Notes under the pieces: generated by a model
What the model was told of the DNA's origin: nothing
The model's database searches: none
Seen by the model: the letters and a program-made list of their open reading frames with translations, nothing else
Source: Tellurirhabdus bombi
Lineage (GTDB): Bacteria; Bacteroidota; Bacteroidia; Cytophagales; Spirosomataceae
Length of the DNA: 64,000 nucleotides
Reading direction: 5' to 3'
Assembly: GCF_021484805.1 (NCBI RefSeq)
Contig: NZ_CP090557.1
Location: forward strand, 3,360,001-3,424,000
Part shown: piece by piece, positions 16,905 to 25,956 of the stretch
How the letters are laid out: every line of letters starts with the position of its first letter
Position numbering within the stretch: the first letter of the stretch is position 1
Translations under genes and position numbers: made by a program

Positions 16905-16929
16905 TAAAACGATAAAATATATCGTTTTA
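16905..16929 (+). terminator. terminator of the tRNA-like RNA
   Basis: A 9-bp stem TAAAACGAT/ATCGTTTTA with a 7-nt loop starts 4 nt after the last base of the fold. It makes the RNA an independent transcript. Confidence 0.65.
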
Positions 16930-17028
16930 CCGGAATGCCATCGGTTGTCACTTGACAATTAGCTGGAACAAGGGTTTATTTGGTTTTTAGTTTGTTGATG
17001 AAGTGTAATCTTGACACGCCGGCTCAAG

Positions 17029-17058
17029 TTGAGGCCGGCGTTGTTTGTTATATATTTG
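17029..17058 (+). promoter_or_regulatory. promoter of the DUF819 gene, overlapped by a hairpin
   Basis: TTG at 17029-17031 and TATATTTG at 17051-17058 are 19 bp apart. The ATG at 17063 is so close that the transcript may be leaderless. A GC-rich inverted repeat ACGCCGGC/GCCGGCGT (17016-17023/17034-17041, with inner CTCAA/TTGAG) covers the -33 side. Confidence 0.45.
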
Positions 17059-17062
17059 CTTC

Positions 17063-18289
17063 ATGAATGATACCGTAACGCTCGGCGTACTTCTCCTGAT
17101 TCTTGCCGCCGTCTTAACCCTTGCCGACAGTGCTCATCCTTTCTGGCGCCGTTTTTTTAATTACGTTCCCCCTACTTTACTCTGTTACTTTCTTCCGTCC
17201 CTCCTGAACACCGCTGGTTGGGTCGATGGGGAGAATACAGCCCTTTATCCCATTGTTTCGCGGGTTTTGTTGCCGGCTTCGCTGGTCCTCTTTACGTTGA
17301 GTGTTGATTTACGGGCTTTTCAGCGATTGGGGCGAAAATCAATCTTGATGTTCGCGGCTTCGGCGGTTTCCATCATGCTGGGTGGCCCGTTGGCCGTGTG
17401 GCTGCTGGCGCATCTGGCACCGGAATTGGTTGGGGGGCAGGGTCCCGATGCCGTTTGGCGGGGGCTGGCCACGCTGGCCGGAACCTGGATTGGGGGAGGG
17501 GCTAACCAGACCGCCCTGAAAGAAGTTTTTCAGCCGAGCAGCAATCTTTTTTCGGCCATCGTAACGGTCGATGTCTTTGTGTCTAATTTATGGCTAGGTG
17601 CTTTGCTCTACGGAGCCGGGCAGTCGGCCCGGATTGACCGTTGGCTCCGGGCCGATGCCAGTGCCGTCGAAGAGGTTAAAGCGCGGGTGCAACAGGAAGT
17701 TGAAGCGACCCGCCGCATCGCTTCATCTACCGATCTCATCGTTATTCTGGCTGTAGGCTTCGGAGCAACTGCCATTGCGCACGCCCTGGCCGATACCATT
17801 GCTCCCTGGATTGGCGCTAATTATCCGCTGCTGAGCCGGTTTAGCTTAGATGCACCTTTTTTCTGGATTGTTGGGCTGGCAACCGCCCTTGGCATTGCGT
17901 TGTCTTTTACGAAGGCGCGGCAACTGGAAAGGGCAGGGGCTTCGAAAGTGGCGACCGTTTTTCTGTACCTGATGATTGCCACCATCGGGTTGAAGATGAA
18001 CATCCTAGCTATTGCCGATCATCCGGGTCTTATTTTAGTCGGTATTATCTGGATGGCTTTTCACGTTTTATTGATGATTTTGTTCAGCCGGCTGATTCGG
18101 GCTCCGTATTTTTTTCTAGCGGTAGGTAGCCAGGCCTGTATCGGTGGACCGGCTACCGCTCCGATTATTGCGGCAGCTTTTCATCCGGTGCTGGCGCCGG
18201 TGGGCGTGCTGATGGCCATTCTGGGTTATGCAGTTGGCACCTACATGGGTTACGTGTGTGGGATTCTGATGCAATTGGCCTCGCCATAA
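17063..18289 (+). CDS. DUF819 family membrane protein
   Basis: A 408-residue integral membrane protein with about ten hydrophobic helices, matching DUF819 (YjcL-like). Typical parts are VPPTLLCYFLPSLLNT near residue 35, the segment LAGTWIGGGANQTALKEVF (about 135-154), and the C-terminal ACIGGPATAPIIAAAFHPVL with GTYMGYVCG at the end. A soluble loop of ~40 residues (about 190-230) is charged. The family is thought to be transporters related to glutamate/Na+ symporters, without known substrate. The frame extends six codons upstream, but the ATG at 17063 fits the family. It is monocistronic, between the tRNA-like RNA and lepA. Confidence 0.85.
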   Translation: MNDTVTLGVLLLILAAVLTLADSAHPFWRRFFNYVPPTLLCYFLPSLLNTAGWVDGENTALYPIVSRVLLPASLVLFTLSVDLRAFQRLGRKSILMFAASAVSIMLGGPLAVWLLAHLAPELVGGQGPDAVWRGLATLAGTWIGGGANQTALKEVFQPSSNLFSAIVTVDVFVSNLWLGALLYGAGQSARIDRWLRADASAVEEVKARVQQEVEATRRIASSTDLIVILAVGFGATAIAHALADTIAPWIGANYPLLSRFSLDAPFFWIVGLATALGIALSFTKARQLERAGASKVATVFLYLMIATIGLKMNILAIADHPGLILVGIIWMAFHVLLMILFSRLIRAPYFFLAVGSQACIGGPATAPIIAAAFHPVLAPVGVLMAILGYAVGTYMGYVCGILMQLASP

Positions 18290-18354
18290 GCCGTATTCTT
18301 CAGATTGATTCTCACAGATAGTAAGTTCGGCGAATTAGATCGCTACTTTTTGCG

Positions 18355-18362
18355 TATTTTTG
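18355..18362 (+). promoter_or_regulatory. -7 element (TATTTTTG) before lepA
   Basis: TATTTTTG matches TAnnTTTG, 32 bp before the lepA start. No clear -33 element. Confidence 0.35.
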
Positions 18363-18394
18363 TTTTTTATTAAGCTGAAAACTGACTCATTTAC

Positions 18395-20182
18395 GTGAAG
18401 CATATTCGCAATTTTTGCATCATTGCCCATATTGACCACGGTAAAAGCACCTTGGCTGACCGTCTGCTGGAGTTTACCAATACCGTTTCGCACCGCGATA
18501 TGCAAGCGCAGTTGCTCGATGATATGGACCTTGAGCGGGAGCGTGGTATTACGATCAAGAGCCACGCGATCCAGATGGATTACGTGTATAAGGGGGAAAA
18601 ATATACGCTCAATCTGATTGATACGCCGGGCCACGTGGACTTTTCCTATGAAGTGTCACGCTCCATTGCTGCCTGTGAAGGGGCTTTGCTGCTGGTAGAC
18701 GCTTCGCAGGGAACAGAGGCACAGACCATTTCGAACTTGTATCTGGCCATGAACAACGATCTGGTTATCATCCCAGTTCTGAACAAGATCGACTTGCCAG
18801 GTGCCATGCCGGAAGAGGTAAAGGATGAGATGGTAGACCTGATCGGTTGTGAACGGGACGAAATTATTCCGGCCAGTGGGAAAGAAGGAATCGGGATTGA
18901 AGCTATTCTGAACGCCATCGTCGAACGCGTCCCCGCGCCGAAAGGCAATCCCCAGGGAGATTTGCAGGCGTTGATCTTTGATTCGCAGTTTAATTCGTAC
19001 CGCGGTATTGAAGTTATTTTCCGGGTCGTAAACGGGAGCATTCGCAAAGGCGATAAAGTAAAGTTTATGGCAACGGGCAAAGAATATTTTGCCGATGAGA
19101 TTGGTACACTTCGCCTGGAAAAAGAACCCAAAGACGTTGTTGAATGCGGCGATGTAGGGTATTTGATTTCAGGAATTAAGGTAGCCAAAGAGGTAAAGGT
19201 TGGAGATACGATCAGCCACACGGATAGACCGGCTGGCAAACCAATTCAGGGTTTTGAGGAGGTGAAGCCGATGGTTTTTGCCGGTATTTATCCCGTAGAA
19301 ACCAGCGAGTATGAAGACCTGCGGGAAGCCATGGAAAAATTGCAGCTAAATGACGCCGCGCTCGTTTGGGAGCCTGAAACGTCGGCAGCCTTAGGCTTTG
19401 GTTTCCGATGCGGTTTTCTAGGCATGCTGCATATGGAAATTGTGCAGGAGCGGCTGGAGCGTGAATTTGACATGACTGTTATCACCACCGTACCGTCCGT
19501 GCGGTTTGAGGTAATCACAACAAAAGGAGAAACCCTACAGGTATCGGCCCCTGCCGAGATGCCGGACCCAAGCAGCATTGACTGGATTGAAGAGCCATTC
19601 ATCAAAGCGCAAATCATTACCAAATCCGAGTACGTCGGAGCCATTATGGGGCTGTGTATGGATAAGCGCAGTTTGCTGAAAAACCAGGTTTATCTGACTT
19701 CTGAGCGGGTTGAGCTGCAATTTGAAATGCCACTGGCCGAAGTTGTTTTTGACTTTTTTGATAAGCTGAAAACAATCTCCCGGGGCTATGCTTCTCTCGA
19801 TTACGAATTCTTGGGTAACCGGGAGTCCACCATGGTTAAGCTGGATATCATGCTAAACGGCGACCGGGTTGATGCCCTTTCGGCTATCGTTCACCGCGAC
19901 AAAGCCTACGAATGGGGTAAAAAGTTATGCGAGAAACTCCGTGAGTTGCTGCCGCGTCAACAGTTTGAAATTGCCATCCAGGCGGCAATTGGTCAGAAAA
20001 TCATCGCCCGCGAAACTGTCAAAGCACTACGGAAGGACGTTTTGGCAAAATGTTACGGTGGGGATATTAGCCGGAAACGGAAGCTACTTGAAAAACAGAA
20101 AAAAGGAAAGAAACGGATGCGTCAGGTTGGTAACGTTGAAATCCCACAGGAAGCTTTTATGGCCGTACTGAAAATTAATTAA
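18395..20182 (+). CDS. lepA: elongation factor 4 (LepA)
   Basis: A 595-residue translational GTPase with GTG start. G motifs: AHIDHGKST (about residues 10-18), the switch I threonine in [14 protein letters not shown], and NKID. Domain II follows at ~185, then the EF-G III/V-like domains and the LepA-specific C-terminal domain ending in [20 protein letters not shown] and [13 protein letters not shown]. LepA acts on elongating ribosomes and in initiation or 30S assembly. Length and all motifs are normal. Often lepA is next to lepB; here it stands alone, closed by a strong terminator. Confidence 0.98.
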   Translation: MKHIRNFCIIAHIDHGKSTLADRLLEFTNTVSHRDMQAQLLDDMDLERERGITIKSHAIQMDYVYKGEKYTLNLIDTPGHVDFSYEVSRSIAACEGALLLVDASQGTEAQTISNLYLAMNNDLVIIPVLNKIDLPGAMPEEVKDEMVDLIGCERDEIIPASGKEGIGIEAILNAIVERVPAPKGNPQGDLQALIFDSQFNSYRGIEVIFRVVNGSIRKGDKVKFMATGKEYFADEIGTLRLEKEPKDVVECGDVGYLISGIKVAKEVKVGDTISHTDRPAGKPIQGFEEVKPMVFAGIYPVETSEYEDLREAMEKLQLNDAALVWEPETSAALGFGFRCGFLGMLHMEIVQERLEREFDMTVITTVPSVRFEVITTKGETLQVSAPAEMPDPSSIDWIEEPFIKAQIITKSEYVGAIMGLCMDKRSLLKNQVYLTSERVELQFEMPLAEVVFDFFDKLKTISRGYASLDYEFLGNRESTMVKLDIMLNGDRVDALSAIVHRDKAYEWGKKLCEKLRELLPRQQFEIAIQAAIGQKIIARETVKALRKDVLAKCYGGDISRKRKLLEKQKKGKKRMRQVGNVEIPQEAFMAVLKIN

Positions 20183-20199
20183 TCAACGCCTTGATAATA

Positions 20200-20238
20200 C
20201 AAAGAAAGCCCAACGACACCATCGTTGGGCTTTCTTTG
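20200..20238. terminator. bidirectional terminator between lepA and the RlmI-like gene
   Basis: A 17-bp perfect stem (CAAAGAAAGCCCAACGA with TCGTTGGGCTTTCTTTG) and 5-nt loop between converging genes. Confidence 0.85.
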
Positions 20239-20251
20239 TTTAGGAAGCGCT

Positions 20252-21445
20252 TTACTCAACCCAAAGAACTAGTCCTTTAAGGTAGCCGCCTTCTGGATGG
20301 AACAGATTAACCGGGTGATCGGCAGGCTGGCTCAAGTGATGCAGCACACGAACTTGCCGCCCCGCTTCGATAGCCGCCGCGACGATGGTGTTGTAAAACA
20401 ACTCCCGGTCAACTACCTGCGAACAGGAAAACGTAAACAGGATGCCGCCTTTGGCCACGCGCCGAAGTCCCTCGGCATTCAGTCGCTTGTAGCCTTGCAC
20501 TGCCCGGTGCCGTGCCGAAAGACTTTTGGCGTAAGCCGGTGGATCAAGCACGACGATGTCGTAAAGGTGATCGTGGGCTTTGAGGTATTTCATCACATCC
20601 TCGGCGTAGGCTTCGTGATTAACGGCCTGGTCAAAATTTGCCGCTACGTTACGGTTTGTCAAGGCAATAGCCTTCTGAGACACATCCACGGAATGAACTA
20701 GCTCAGCGTCGGCCTTCAGTGCGTAAACCGAAAAGCCACCCGAATAGCAGAAAGCGTTCAGCACTTTTTTGCCCGCTGCGTAGCGGGCCAGCAGACTGCG
20801 GTTATCGCGCTGGTCGAGAAAGAAGCCGGTTTTCTGACCCGTTATCCAATCAACCAGAAACGTATGGCCATTTTCCTGAACCGCATGCGGAACCTCGGCG
20901 GCGCCAAATCGGTATCCATTTTCTACGTGGGCAGCATATTTGTCAGGCAAGGTTTCGGCGCTTTTGTCGTAGACAGCAACCAGCTCACTCCTGTAAACAA
21001 CCTTGAGCGCTTCGGTAATTTGCTCCCGTTCGCGGTGCATACCGATGGAGTGCGCCTGAATAACCGCCACCCCGTTGTAATAATCGATGATCAGCCCCGA
21101 GCAGCCATCGCCTTCCCCGTGAACCAGTCGGTAACAATTGGTTTGTGGGGGAACCACCGCCTGGCGCACCTGTTTGATTAGGCGTAACTTTTCGGTCCAG
21201 TAGGGAATATCAGGCGTGACTCCCTGGCCCTGTGAAGTACCAAACGAAAAAATGCGTACCGTAATGCTGCCATCGTGGTAATGGCCGGTAGCCAGATATG
21301 CGCCTTTTTTGGTAAAAACTTCCACTACATCCCCGTCCTGTGGTTGCCCTTCAATGCGTGCGATGGCGCCCGAAAAGATCCAGGGATGAAAGCGCCGGAC
21401 GGCTTCTTCCCGTCCGGCTTGTAAATAGATTTTAGGGTAATTCAT
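20252..21445 (-). CDS. rlmI: RlmI-like 23S rRNA cytosine methyltransferase
   Basis: A 397-residue SAM-dependent methyltransferase; start chosen at MNYPKIYLQAGREEAVRRFH. Residues 1-80 form the PUA-like RNA-binding domain (HPWIFSGAIARIEG, GAYLATGHYH). The methyltransferase domain has motif I VLNAFCYSGGFSVYALKA (about 225-242), motif IV VVLDPPAYAKS (about 305), and FTFSCSQVVD with the catalytic Cys. RlmI makes m5C1962 in 23S rRNA. It is about the family's normal length of ~396 residues. Monocistronic, with the nearest same-strand gene 98 bp upstream. Confidence 0.88.
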   Translation of the reverse strand: MNYPKIYLQAGREEAVRRFHPWIFSGAIARIEGQPQDGDVVEVFTKKGAYLATGHYHDGSITVRIFSFGTSQGQGVTPDIPYWTEKLRLIKQVRQAVVPPQTNCYRLVHGEGDGCSGLIIDYYNGVAVIQAHSIGMHREREQITEALKVVYRSELVAVYDKSAETLPDKYAAHVENGYRFGAAEVPHAVQENGHTFLVDWITGQKTGFFLDQRDNRSLLARYAAGKKVLNAFCYSGGFSVYALKADAELVHSVDVSQKAIALTNRNVAANFDQAVNHEAYAEDVMKYLKAHDHLYDIVVLDPPAYAKSLSARHRAVQGYKRLNAEGLRRVAKGGILFTFSCSQVVDRELFYNTIVAAAIEAGRQVRVLHHLSQPADHPVNLFHPEGGYLKGLVLWVE

Positions 21446-21543
21446 TCGTTGCTTTTTAGAGCCAAACGGCAAACCAATGCAAAGGTCGCAAAGGTTTAGG
21501 CAAAGTCTATAAAGAAACGATCCTTTTCCTCATTAGCCAAAAG

Positions 21544-22098
21544 CTAACTGGCCAGAAACAAAGTGCGGTAAGAATCAAATAGCTGATCCCGGGTGCGTTT
21601 CAGGCGCATTTTAACCGTGCTGTTTTTCAGGTTATACAGTTGGGCAATCTCTTTCGAATCGAGATCATCTTCGTATTTAAGCCGCAGCAAAGTAAGCTTA
21701 TCAGGTGAGATTGTATCCAGTAATTGTGCTAACTGCTGGAGCATTAGCTGACTACTGTCTATATCCGTATACTCCGGAACATTATCTGCCTCATTCTCAC
21801 TTATACCTGTAACAGGTAGCCGCTTAGCCGCCCGAAGCTGGTCCTGGCAGTAGTTGTGCGCAATGGCATAAAGCCAGGTAGAGAAAGAAGATCGTTCCTT
21901 GAATTGTTCAATTTTAGAAAAAGCTCTTATGAAAATATCATGCGTAAAGTCTTCGGCATCGCAATAATTTCTGGTGAATGATAGACAGGTTCGATGTACT
22001 TTTTTTACGTAGCGTTTGTAGAGAATAGCGAGGTAATCTTTACAAAGCGTACTTCGGTAGATGTGAATAATTTCTTCATCACTCAATTTTTTTTCCAT
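21544..22098 (-). CDS. ECF RNA polymerase sigma factor
   Basis: A 184-residue sigma-70 factor of the extracytoplasmic-function type. Region 2 covers about residues 20-90 (YCDAEDFTHDIFIRAFSKIE, SSFSTWLYAIAHNYCQDQLR) and region 4 about 125-175 (LTLLRLKYEDDLDSKEIAQL, STVKMRLKRTRDQLF). No anti-sigma gene is next to it; an RlmI-like gene is downstream. It is divergent from a LytTR regulator across ~410 bp of AT-rich DNA with repeats. Confidence 0.93.
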   Translation of the reverse strand: MEKKLSDEEIIHIYRSTLCKDYLAILYKRYVKKVHRTCLSFTRNYCDAEDFTHDIFIRAFSKIEQFKERSSFSTWLYAIAHNYCQDQLRAAKRLPVTGISENEADNVPEYTDIDSSQLMLQQLAQLLDTISPDKLTLLRLKYEDDLDSKEIAQLYNLKNSTVKMRLKRTRDQLFDSYRTLFLAS

Positions 22099-22510
22099 TT
22101 ATGATTTACTAAGTGTAAAAAATATTAAAAAATAGCGCTCAATGGCCACATTGGAGTTGGATCATATGTTAAGTTTGCAAATATCCAGCCAATTACCGTA
22201 CATAATATACGTTACTTGTATAAACGTATACATAAAATATATAAACTGATCGAATTGGTTTACATAGGCTTGTTTATCTTTTTTCGGCAATTAGTTGGTA
22301 ACTTCACGCAAAATAGAAATTATACAAAAAGGCACTTTGTTGGGTTAAACTTCACGTTCTGGGTTATGTATGCCCAATATATTTAGTGGAAATACTATCA
22401 GTTAATAGAACGTTAGCATGTAAATTGTTGCTGCTATTGACCTGCTTTGACGAGGGTTCACTAATTTAGTGCCAATACACGTGGATATTGTTGCCTCTAT
22501 CAGCTTAAGT
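22099..22510. other. AT-rich divergent promoter region
   Basis: About 410 bp between the sigma-factor and LytTR genes. It contains an inverted repeat TGTATA-AACG-TATACA (22217-22232) and two LytTR-like 9-mers, TCAGTTAAT (22398-22406) and AACGTTAGC (22409-22417), one helical turn apart. No ORF or RNA fold seen. Confidence 0.45.
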
Positions 22511-23227
22511 ATGAAACAACGCCAATGTCTAATTGTGGAAGATTCGCCCTCTTCCGTCAGTTTATTAAAGGAATATATTGCTCGTTTGCCTTTCTTTTTA
22601 CCGCCGGCAGTCTGTGGTACAGTGGCTGAAGCATTATCATTTATCCAGCAGCAGCCATTCGACCTGATTTTCCTCGATATTAATTTGCCCGATCAATCAG
22701 GAATTGAATTGCTGCACTCGTTTCCCAGGCCATTACCAGTGATTGTTACAACCGCCAACGCCAACTACGCTGTTGATAGCTATGATCTGGATGTTGCTGA
22801 TTACCTGCTAAAACCATTTACGTTTCAGCGCTTTACACGCGCATTGAATCGGGCCCTGGGCGTCCGGTTTGTGAATAATAGCCTGATCGAGCAGGAGTTT
22901 GTTTACCTCAAGATTGGGCATACAGTCCAGCGGTTTGATTATGCAGATATTGATTTTATTCAGGCCTACGGAATATATTGTAAAATAAGTAGCAGTCAGA
23001 AAATTTCAGTTGTAAACGACGCCATTTCTAATTTGGAAAACAATTTACCGAAGCAACAATTCTTAAGAATTCATAAATCGTATATTATCAATCTGTCTAA
23101 AATTAGCAGCTATACGTACCGAAACGTCACGATTGGTAATAATAAAATACCCATCGGAGCTGCCTATCGGGATCGTTTTGAAGGCTTTTTAAGGCTTCTT
23201 GATCGGAAATCAGATGGCGAGGAATAA
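22511..23227 (+). CDS. LytTR family response regulator
   Basis: A 238-residue two-domain regulator starting at MKQRQCLIVEDSPSS. Residues 5-115 are a receiver domain: acidic pair VEDSP, phospho-acceptor Asp in DLIFLDINLPD (about residue 56), Thr in VIVTTANA, and Lys in YLLKPF. Residues 135-238 form the LytTR DNA-binding domain (YLKIGHTVQRFDYADIDFIQ, FLRIHKSYIINLSKI, IPIGAAYRDRF). An upstream GTG would add 14 residues. The histidine kinase partner is not adjacent. Confidence 0.9.
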   Translation: MKQRQCLIVEDSPSSVSLLKEYIARLPFFLPPAVCGTVAEALSFIQQQPFDLIFLDINLPDQSGIELLHSFPRPLPVIVTTANANYAVDSYDLDVADYLLKPFTFQRFTRALNRALGVRFVNNSLIEQEFVYLKIGHTVQRFDYADIDFIQAYGIYCKISSSQKISVVNDAISNLENNLPKQQFLRIHKSYIINLSKISSYTYRNVTIGNNKIPIGAAYRDRFEGFLRLLDRKSDGEE

Positions 23228-23349
23228 GGCCTTCGTTTTCGACGTTAGAGTGTTCTGCGCATGATTTGCGAAAAAACGTTTGGACTCTTGTGATTAATCA
23301 CTCAATATTTATCAACTTTCGGTCCGAATTTTTTCTCCTATTAAAAAAC

Positions 23350-24207
23350 ATGAATCGCAGAGATTTTCTGAAACAGACTGGCGTGCTGACGGCCAGTGCC
23401 TTTGCCATTTCCCATTCTTCATTGCAAGCTGGAACGATCAAGCAATTTGGTTTGCAATTGTACAGTGTTCGCGATGTGTTACCCAAAGATCCAAAAGGGG
23501 TAATGACAAAGCTGGCTAAAATGGGTTACCAGAAATTTGAAAGCTACCAGGGTGACCAAGGTTTCCTTTGGGGAATGCAGCCTAAAGAAGCGAAATCATT
23601 CCTAAAGGATATAGGGGTAAAAATGGTTAGTACGCACTTTGACTATAATGCGCAGTCCAAAGATCCAGATAAACTGAAAAAAAGCATCGATATGGCCAGC
23701 GAAGCGGGCTTGTCGTACTTGCTGTGTCCTTATCTAGGGCCTCAAAAGTCGATGGATGACTGGAAACGCATCGCTGATCAGTTTAACAAAGTAGGGGAGC
23801 AGGTACGGAAAGGTGGTCTGAAGTTTGGCTATCACAACCATGATTACTCATTCAAGCCATTGAACGGCCAGCTTCCTCAAGAGTTTCTGCTGGCAAATAC
23901 CGATCCTAAGGCCGTCATGTTTGAGCTGGACCTTTGCTGGATTGAAGCCGCAGGAATCGGTGCTGTTCAACACCTGGAGAAGTACGGTAAACGCTATGAA
24001 CTTTGCCATATCAAAGATTTCAAACGCGTCGAAAAAGGCATCAAGCAAACCGATTTAGGTACCGGTGAAGTGAATTACAAAAAGATTGTGCGGGCCGCCC
24101 TTGATAATGGCATGAAGCATTTTCTGGTTGAGCAGGAAGAATACCCTAAGTCGTCCATGGAAAGCATTGAGATCGATGCCCAGTACATGAAAGCACTGGT
24201 TGTTTAA
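23350..24207 (+). CDS. Tat-exported sugar phosphate isomerase/epimerase-like protein
   Basis: A 285-residue xylose-isomerase-like TIM barrel with an N-terminal Tat signal (MNRRDFLKQTGVLTASAFAI). The chosen ATG at 23350 begins this signal; the 28 codons before it have no such feature. The mature part contains FGLQLYSVRDVLPKD, YQKFESYQGDQ, VSTHFDYNAQ, FGYHNHDYSF, VMFELDLCWIEAAG and CHIKDF, in which the His and Glu/Asp residues at strand ends bind the metal. Such proteins in Cytophagales act on sugars or inositol-like compounds in the periplasm; exact substrate unknown. It has its own terminator. Confidence 0.85.
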   Translation: MNRRDFLKQTGVLTASAFAISHSSLQAGTIKQFGLQLYSVRDVLPKDPKGVMTKLAKMGYQKFESYQGDQGFLWGMQPKEAKSFLKDIGVKMVSTHFDYNAQSKDPDKLKKSIDMASEAGLSYLLCPYLGPQKSMDDWKRIADQFNKVGEQVRKGGLKFGYHNHDYSFKPLNGQLPQEFLLANTDPKAVMFELDLCWIEAAGIGAVQHLEKYGKRYELCHIKDFKRVEKGIKQTDLGTGEVNYKKIVRAALDNGMKHFLVEQEEYPKSSMESIEIDAQYMKALVV

Positions 24208-24217
24208 CTAAAGAGTC

Positions 24218-24270
24218 AACGCAAGTCAGGTCTTGAGGCGAGAAGCTGAACAATCTGGCTTGCGTTTTTT
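24218..24270 (+). terminator. intrinsic terminator
   Basis: AACGCAAG (24218-24225) pairs with CTTGCGTT (24259-24266), extended by CAG/CTG, followed by TTTT; it closes the isomerase-like gene. Confidence 0.6.
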
Positions 24271-24276
24271 CGTGCA

Positions 24277-25317
24277 TCAATCTTCGCTGCGAACGATGAA
24301 AAGCCTTTTTAGCCAGCTTTTCTTTTCTTCTTCCCCTTCTTGGGTTACTCCTGAAAGCGGCAAACGGGCCAGCTTGCGCAGATCGGGCTGACCGGCATCT
24401 ACCCAGCAGGTGTACCAGAAATCACCAATCATTTTGATCGATGCCCGCATTTGCCGTTCAACTTGTCCCTGTAGTCGATCGTGGTATTGGCGCGAAAACT
24501 CCGCTGAGGCTACTTTTACAAGCACGCCATTCCTGTCTTCAAAGCTATATTTTTTAGTCTCTCCCATTTGAGCGGTGAGCATCTCTTCAAATCGCAATAC
24601 AGAATCCAAGGCAGCATTGGCGTTAAACACAGCCCGCCAGGCCGCTTTCTGTGGTGATTCAACGTAAGTGGCGATTCCAACCAGAAAGTCATACTTAGCG
24701 CTAAATAATTCGGGCAAGCGCGACTCCCAGAATCCATGAATGCCCTGTTGATTACTAAGCTGGCCGTTGTAATTGCGGGTAGTATGGAGAGGCACGTTGG
24801 CATCAGCGATGTAGTGACCCAGATCGGCGGAGAGTCTTAAAATGCGGCCTGCATTGTGGGTTTTAAAGGCTTCTGTAAGCTGGTATTTAACCAATTGAAT
24901 ATGCCAGGGAACAATGCCGTGTAAAGCCAGCGTATCCTCGCTATAACGGGTCACCGCTTCAGGCCAGTAACGCGGTAAGGTCGTTTTACTCGTATCAGCA
25001 TAGGCATCCAGATCAATAAAATGGCGAGGTGCTTCACCAGCCACGGCGTATCTGCGTTTGTCGGGATTAACGGCATTTTCGGTCAGATAATCAATATGCT
25101 TTTTATAAAACGGGATCATCTCGACAGGTAAGGTAAAGACTGCTAGTCGGTTGATTTGCTGGTGGGCATAGAACCCCCAGACGGGCGCAGATGAAGGATT
25201 GTTTGCCTGAACCGGTAAAAGCAACAAGCTGCTTAGAAAAAAAACTACAGAGAAAACTTGCAGCCGAACCGTTATTTGGTACTTTTGTCCAAGCATAGCA
25301 TTTTTAATAGAAAACAT
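24277..25317 (-). CDS. zinc-dependent phospholipase C / S1-P1 nuclease-like protein
   Basis: A 346-residue exported protein. After a hydrophobic N-terminus (VFSVVFFLSSLLLLPVQA) the mature part opens with WGFYAHQQINRLAVFTLP. Later blocks are HFIDLDAY, LSADLGHYIADANVPLHTT and GIHGFWESRLPELF; the Trp, His and Asp residues in these match the three-zinc site of the phospholipase C / P1 nuclease superfamily. The C-terminus (about 310-346) is Lys/Glu-rich. It converges on the isomerase gene and is divergent from the Dabb gene. Whether it cuts lipids or nucleic acids is open. M1 and M8 are both possible starts. Confidence 0.75.
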   Translation of the reverse strand: MFSIKNAMLGQKYQITVRLQVFSVVFFLSSLLLLPVQANNPSSAPVWGFYAHQQINRLAVFTLPVEMIPFYKKHIDYLTENAVNPDKRRYAVAGEAPRHFIDLDAYADTSKTTLPRYWPEAVTRYSEDTLALHGIVPWHIQLVKYQLTEAFKTHNAGRILRLSADLGHYIADANVPLHTTRNYNGQLSNQQGIHGFWESRLPELFSAKYDFLVGIATYVESPQKAAWRAVFNANAALDSVLRFEEMLTAQMGETKKYSFEDRNGVLVKVASAEFSRQYHDRLQGQVERQMRASIKMIGDFWYTCWVDAGQPDLRKLARLPLSGVTQEGEEEKKSWLKRLFIVRSED

Positions 25318-25386
25318 TATACTTTATTTATAAATGGTTGTGCTTAACAGAATTATATTTCGAAAAATTGGCATAATACAATCAAC

Positions 25387-25788
25387 ATGCAACGCAAAAC
25401 AATAGGCTACACATTCATTATTTTGATGTTTGGTATTTTCGGGTTAATCATCTACGGCGCTTACTCACCCGCCAGAAAAGCCCAAAAACAGCGAATAGTC
25501 TGTTTTAAATTCAAAGAAGGCATTAAAAATGAGGCAGTTGAAAAACATATGCGTGAATTTGCAATGCTAAAGCATGAAATTCCACAGATCATTTCGTACT
25601 CTGCCGGGACCACGTTAAAGAGTGAAGAAGGGAAAACCGCCACTTATGACGTTATGCACTACCTGACTTTTCAAACTGAAGCCGATATTGAGACGTATGG
25701 TAGGAATGAAAAGTATCAGGAATTTGTTAAAAGGAATCAGGATAATTGGGAAGACGTGATGGTCATTAATTCTGATATCAGACAATAA
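25387..25788 (+). CDS. Dabb (stress-responsive A/B barrel) domain protein
   Basis: A 133-residue protein with an N-terminal membrane anchor or uncleaved signal (residues 6-25, TFIILMFGIFGLIIYGAY) and one Dabb domain (about 35-130): RIVCFKFKEGIKNEAVEKH, MLKHEIPQIISYSAGTTL, YDVMHYLTFQTEADIETYG and KYQEFVKRN. Dabb domains dimerise into a small barrel; many members have no known function. It is divergent from the phospholipase-like gene and followed by rpsT after 168 bp. Confidence 0.85.
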   Translation: MQRKTIGYTFIILMFGIFGLIIYGAYSPARKAQKQRIVCFKFKEGIKNEAVEKHMREFAMLKHEIPQIISYSAGTTLKSEEGKTATYDVMHYLTFQTEADIETYGRNEKYQEFVKRNQDNWEDVMVINSDIRQ

Positions 25789-25884
25789 ACGCATCCAGAA
25801 TGGATGTAAACCAGGATTGGCGGGCATTTTAAGCTAACAAATCGCGAAAAAATAAGAAAACCAGCTAATACTGATTTCTATTTA

Positions 25885-25916
25885 TTTGGAATGTTAACGG
25901 TAAAAGTCTAATTTTG
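25885..25916 (+). promoter_or_regulatory. promoter of rpsT
   Basis: TTTG at 25885-25888 and TAATTTTG at 25909-25916, 20 bp apart; predicted start about 34 nt before the rpsT ATG. Confidence 0.55.
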
Positions 25917-25956
25917 CAGACCTTTTGAGAGACAACTGAATACAGTTTTATAAAAA

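Noticed and set aside
25792-25806. Small hairpin CATCCA-GAA-TGGATG after the Dabb gene
   Set aside because: No T-tail and only six base pairs; too weak to call a terminator.
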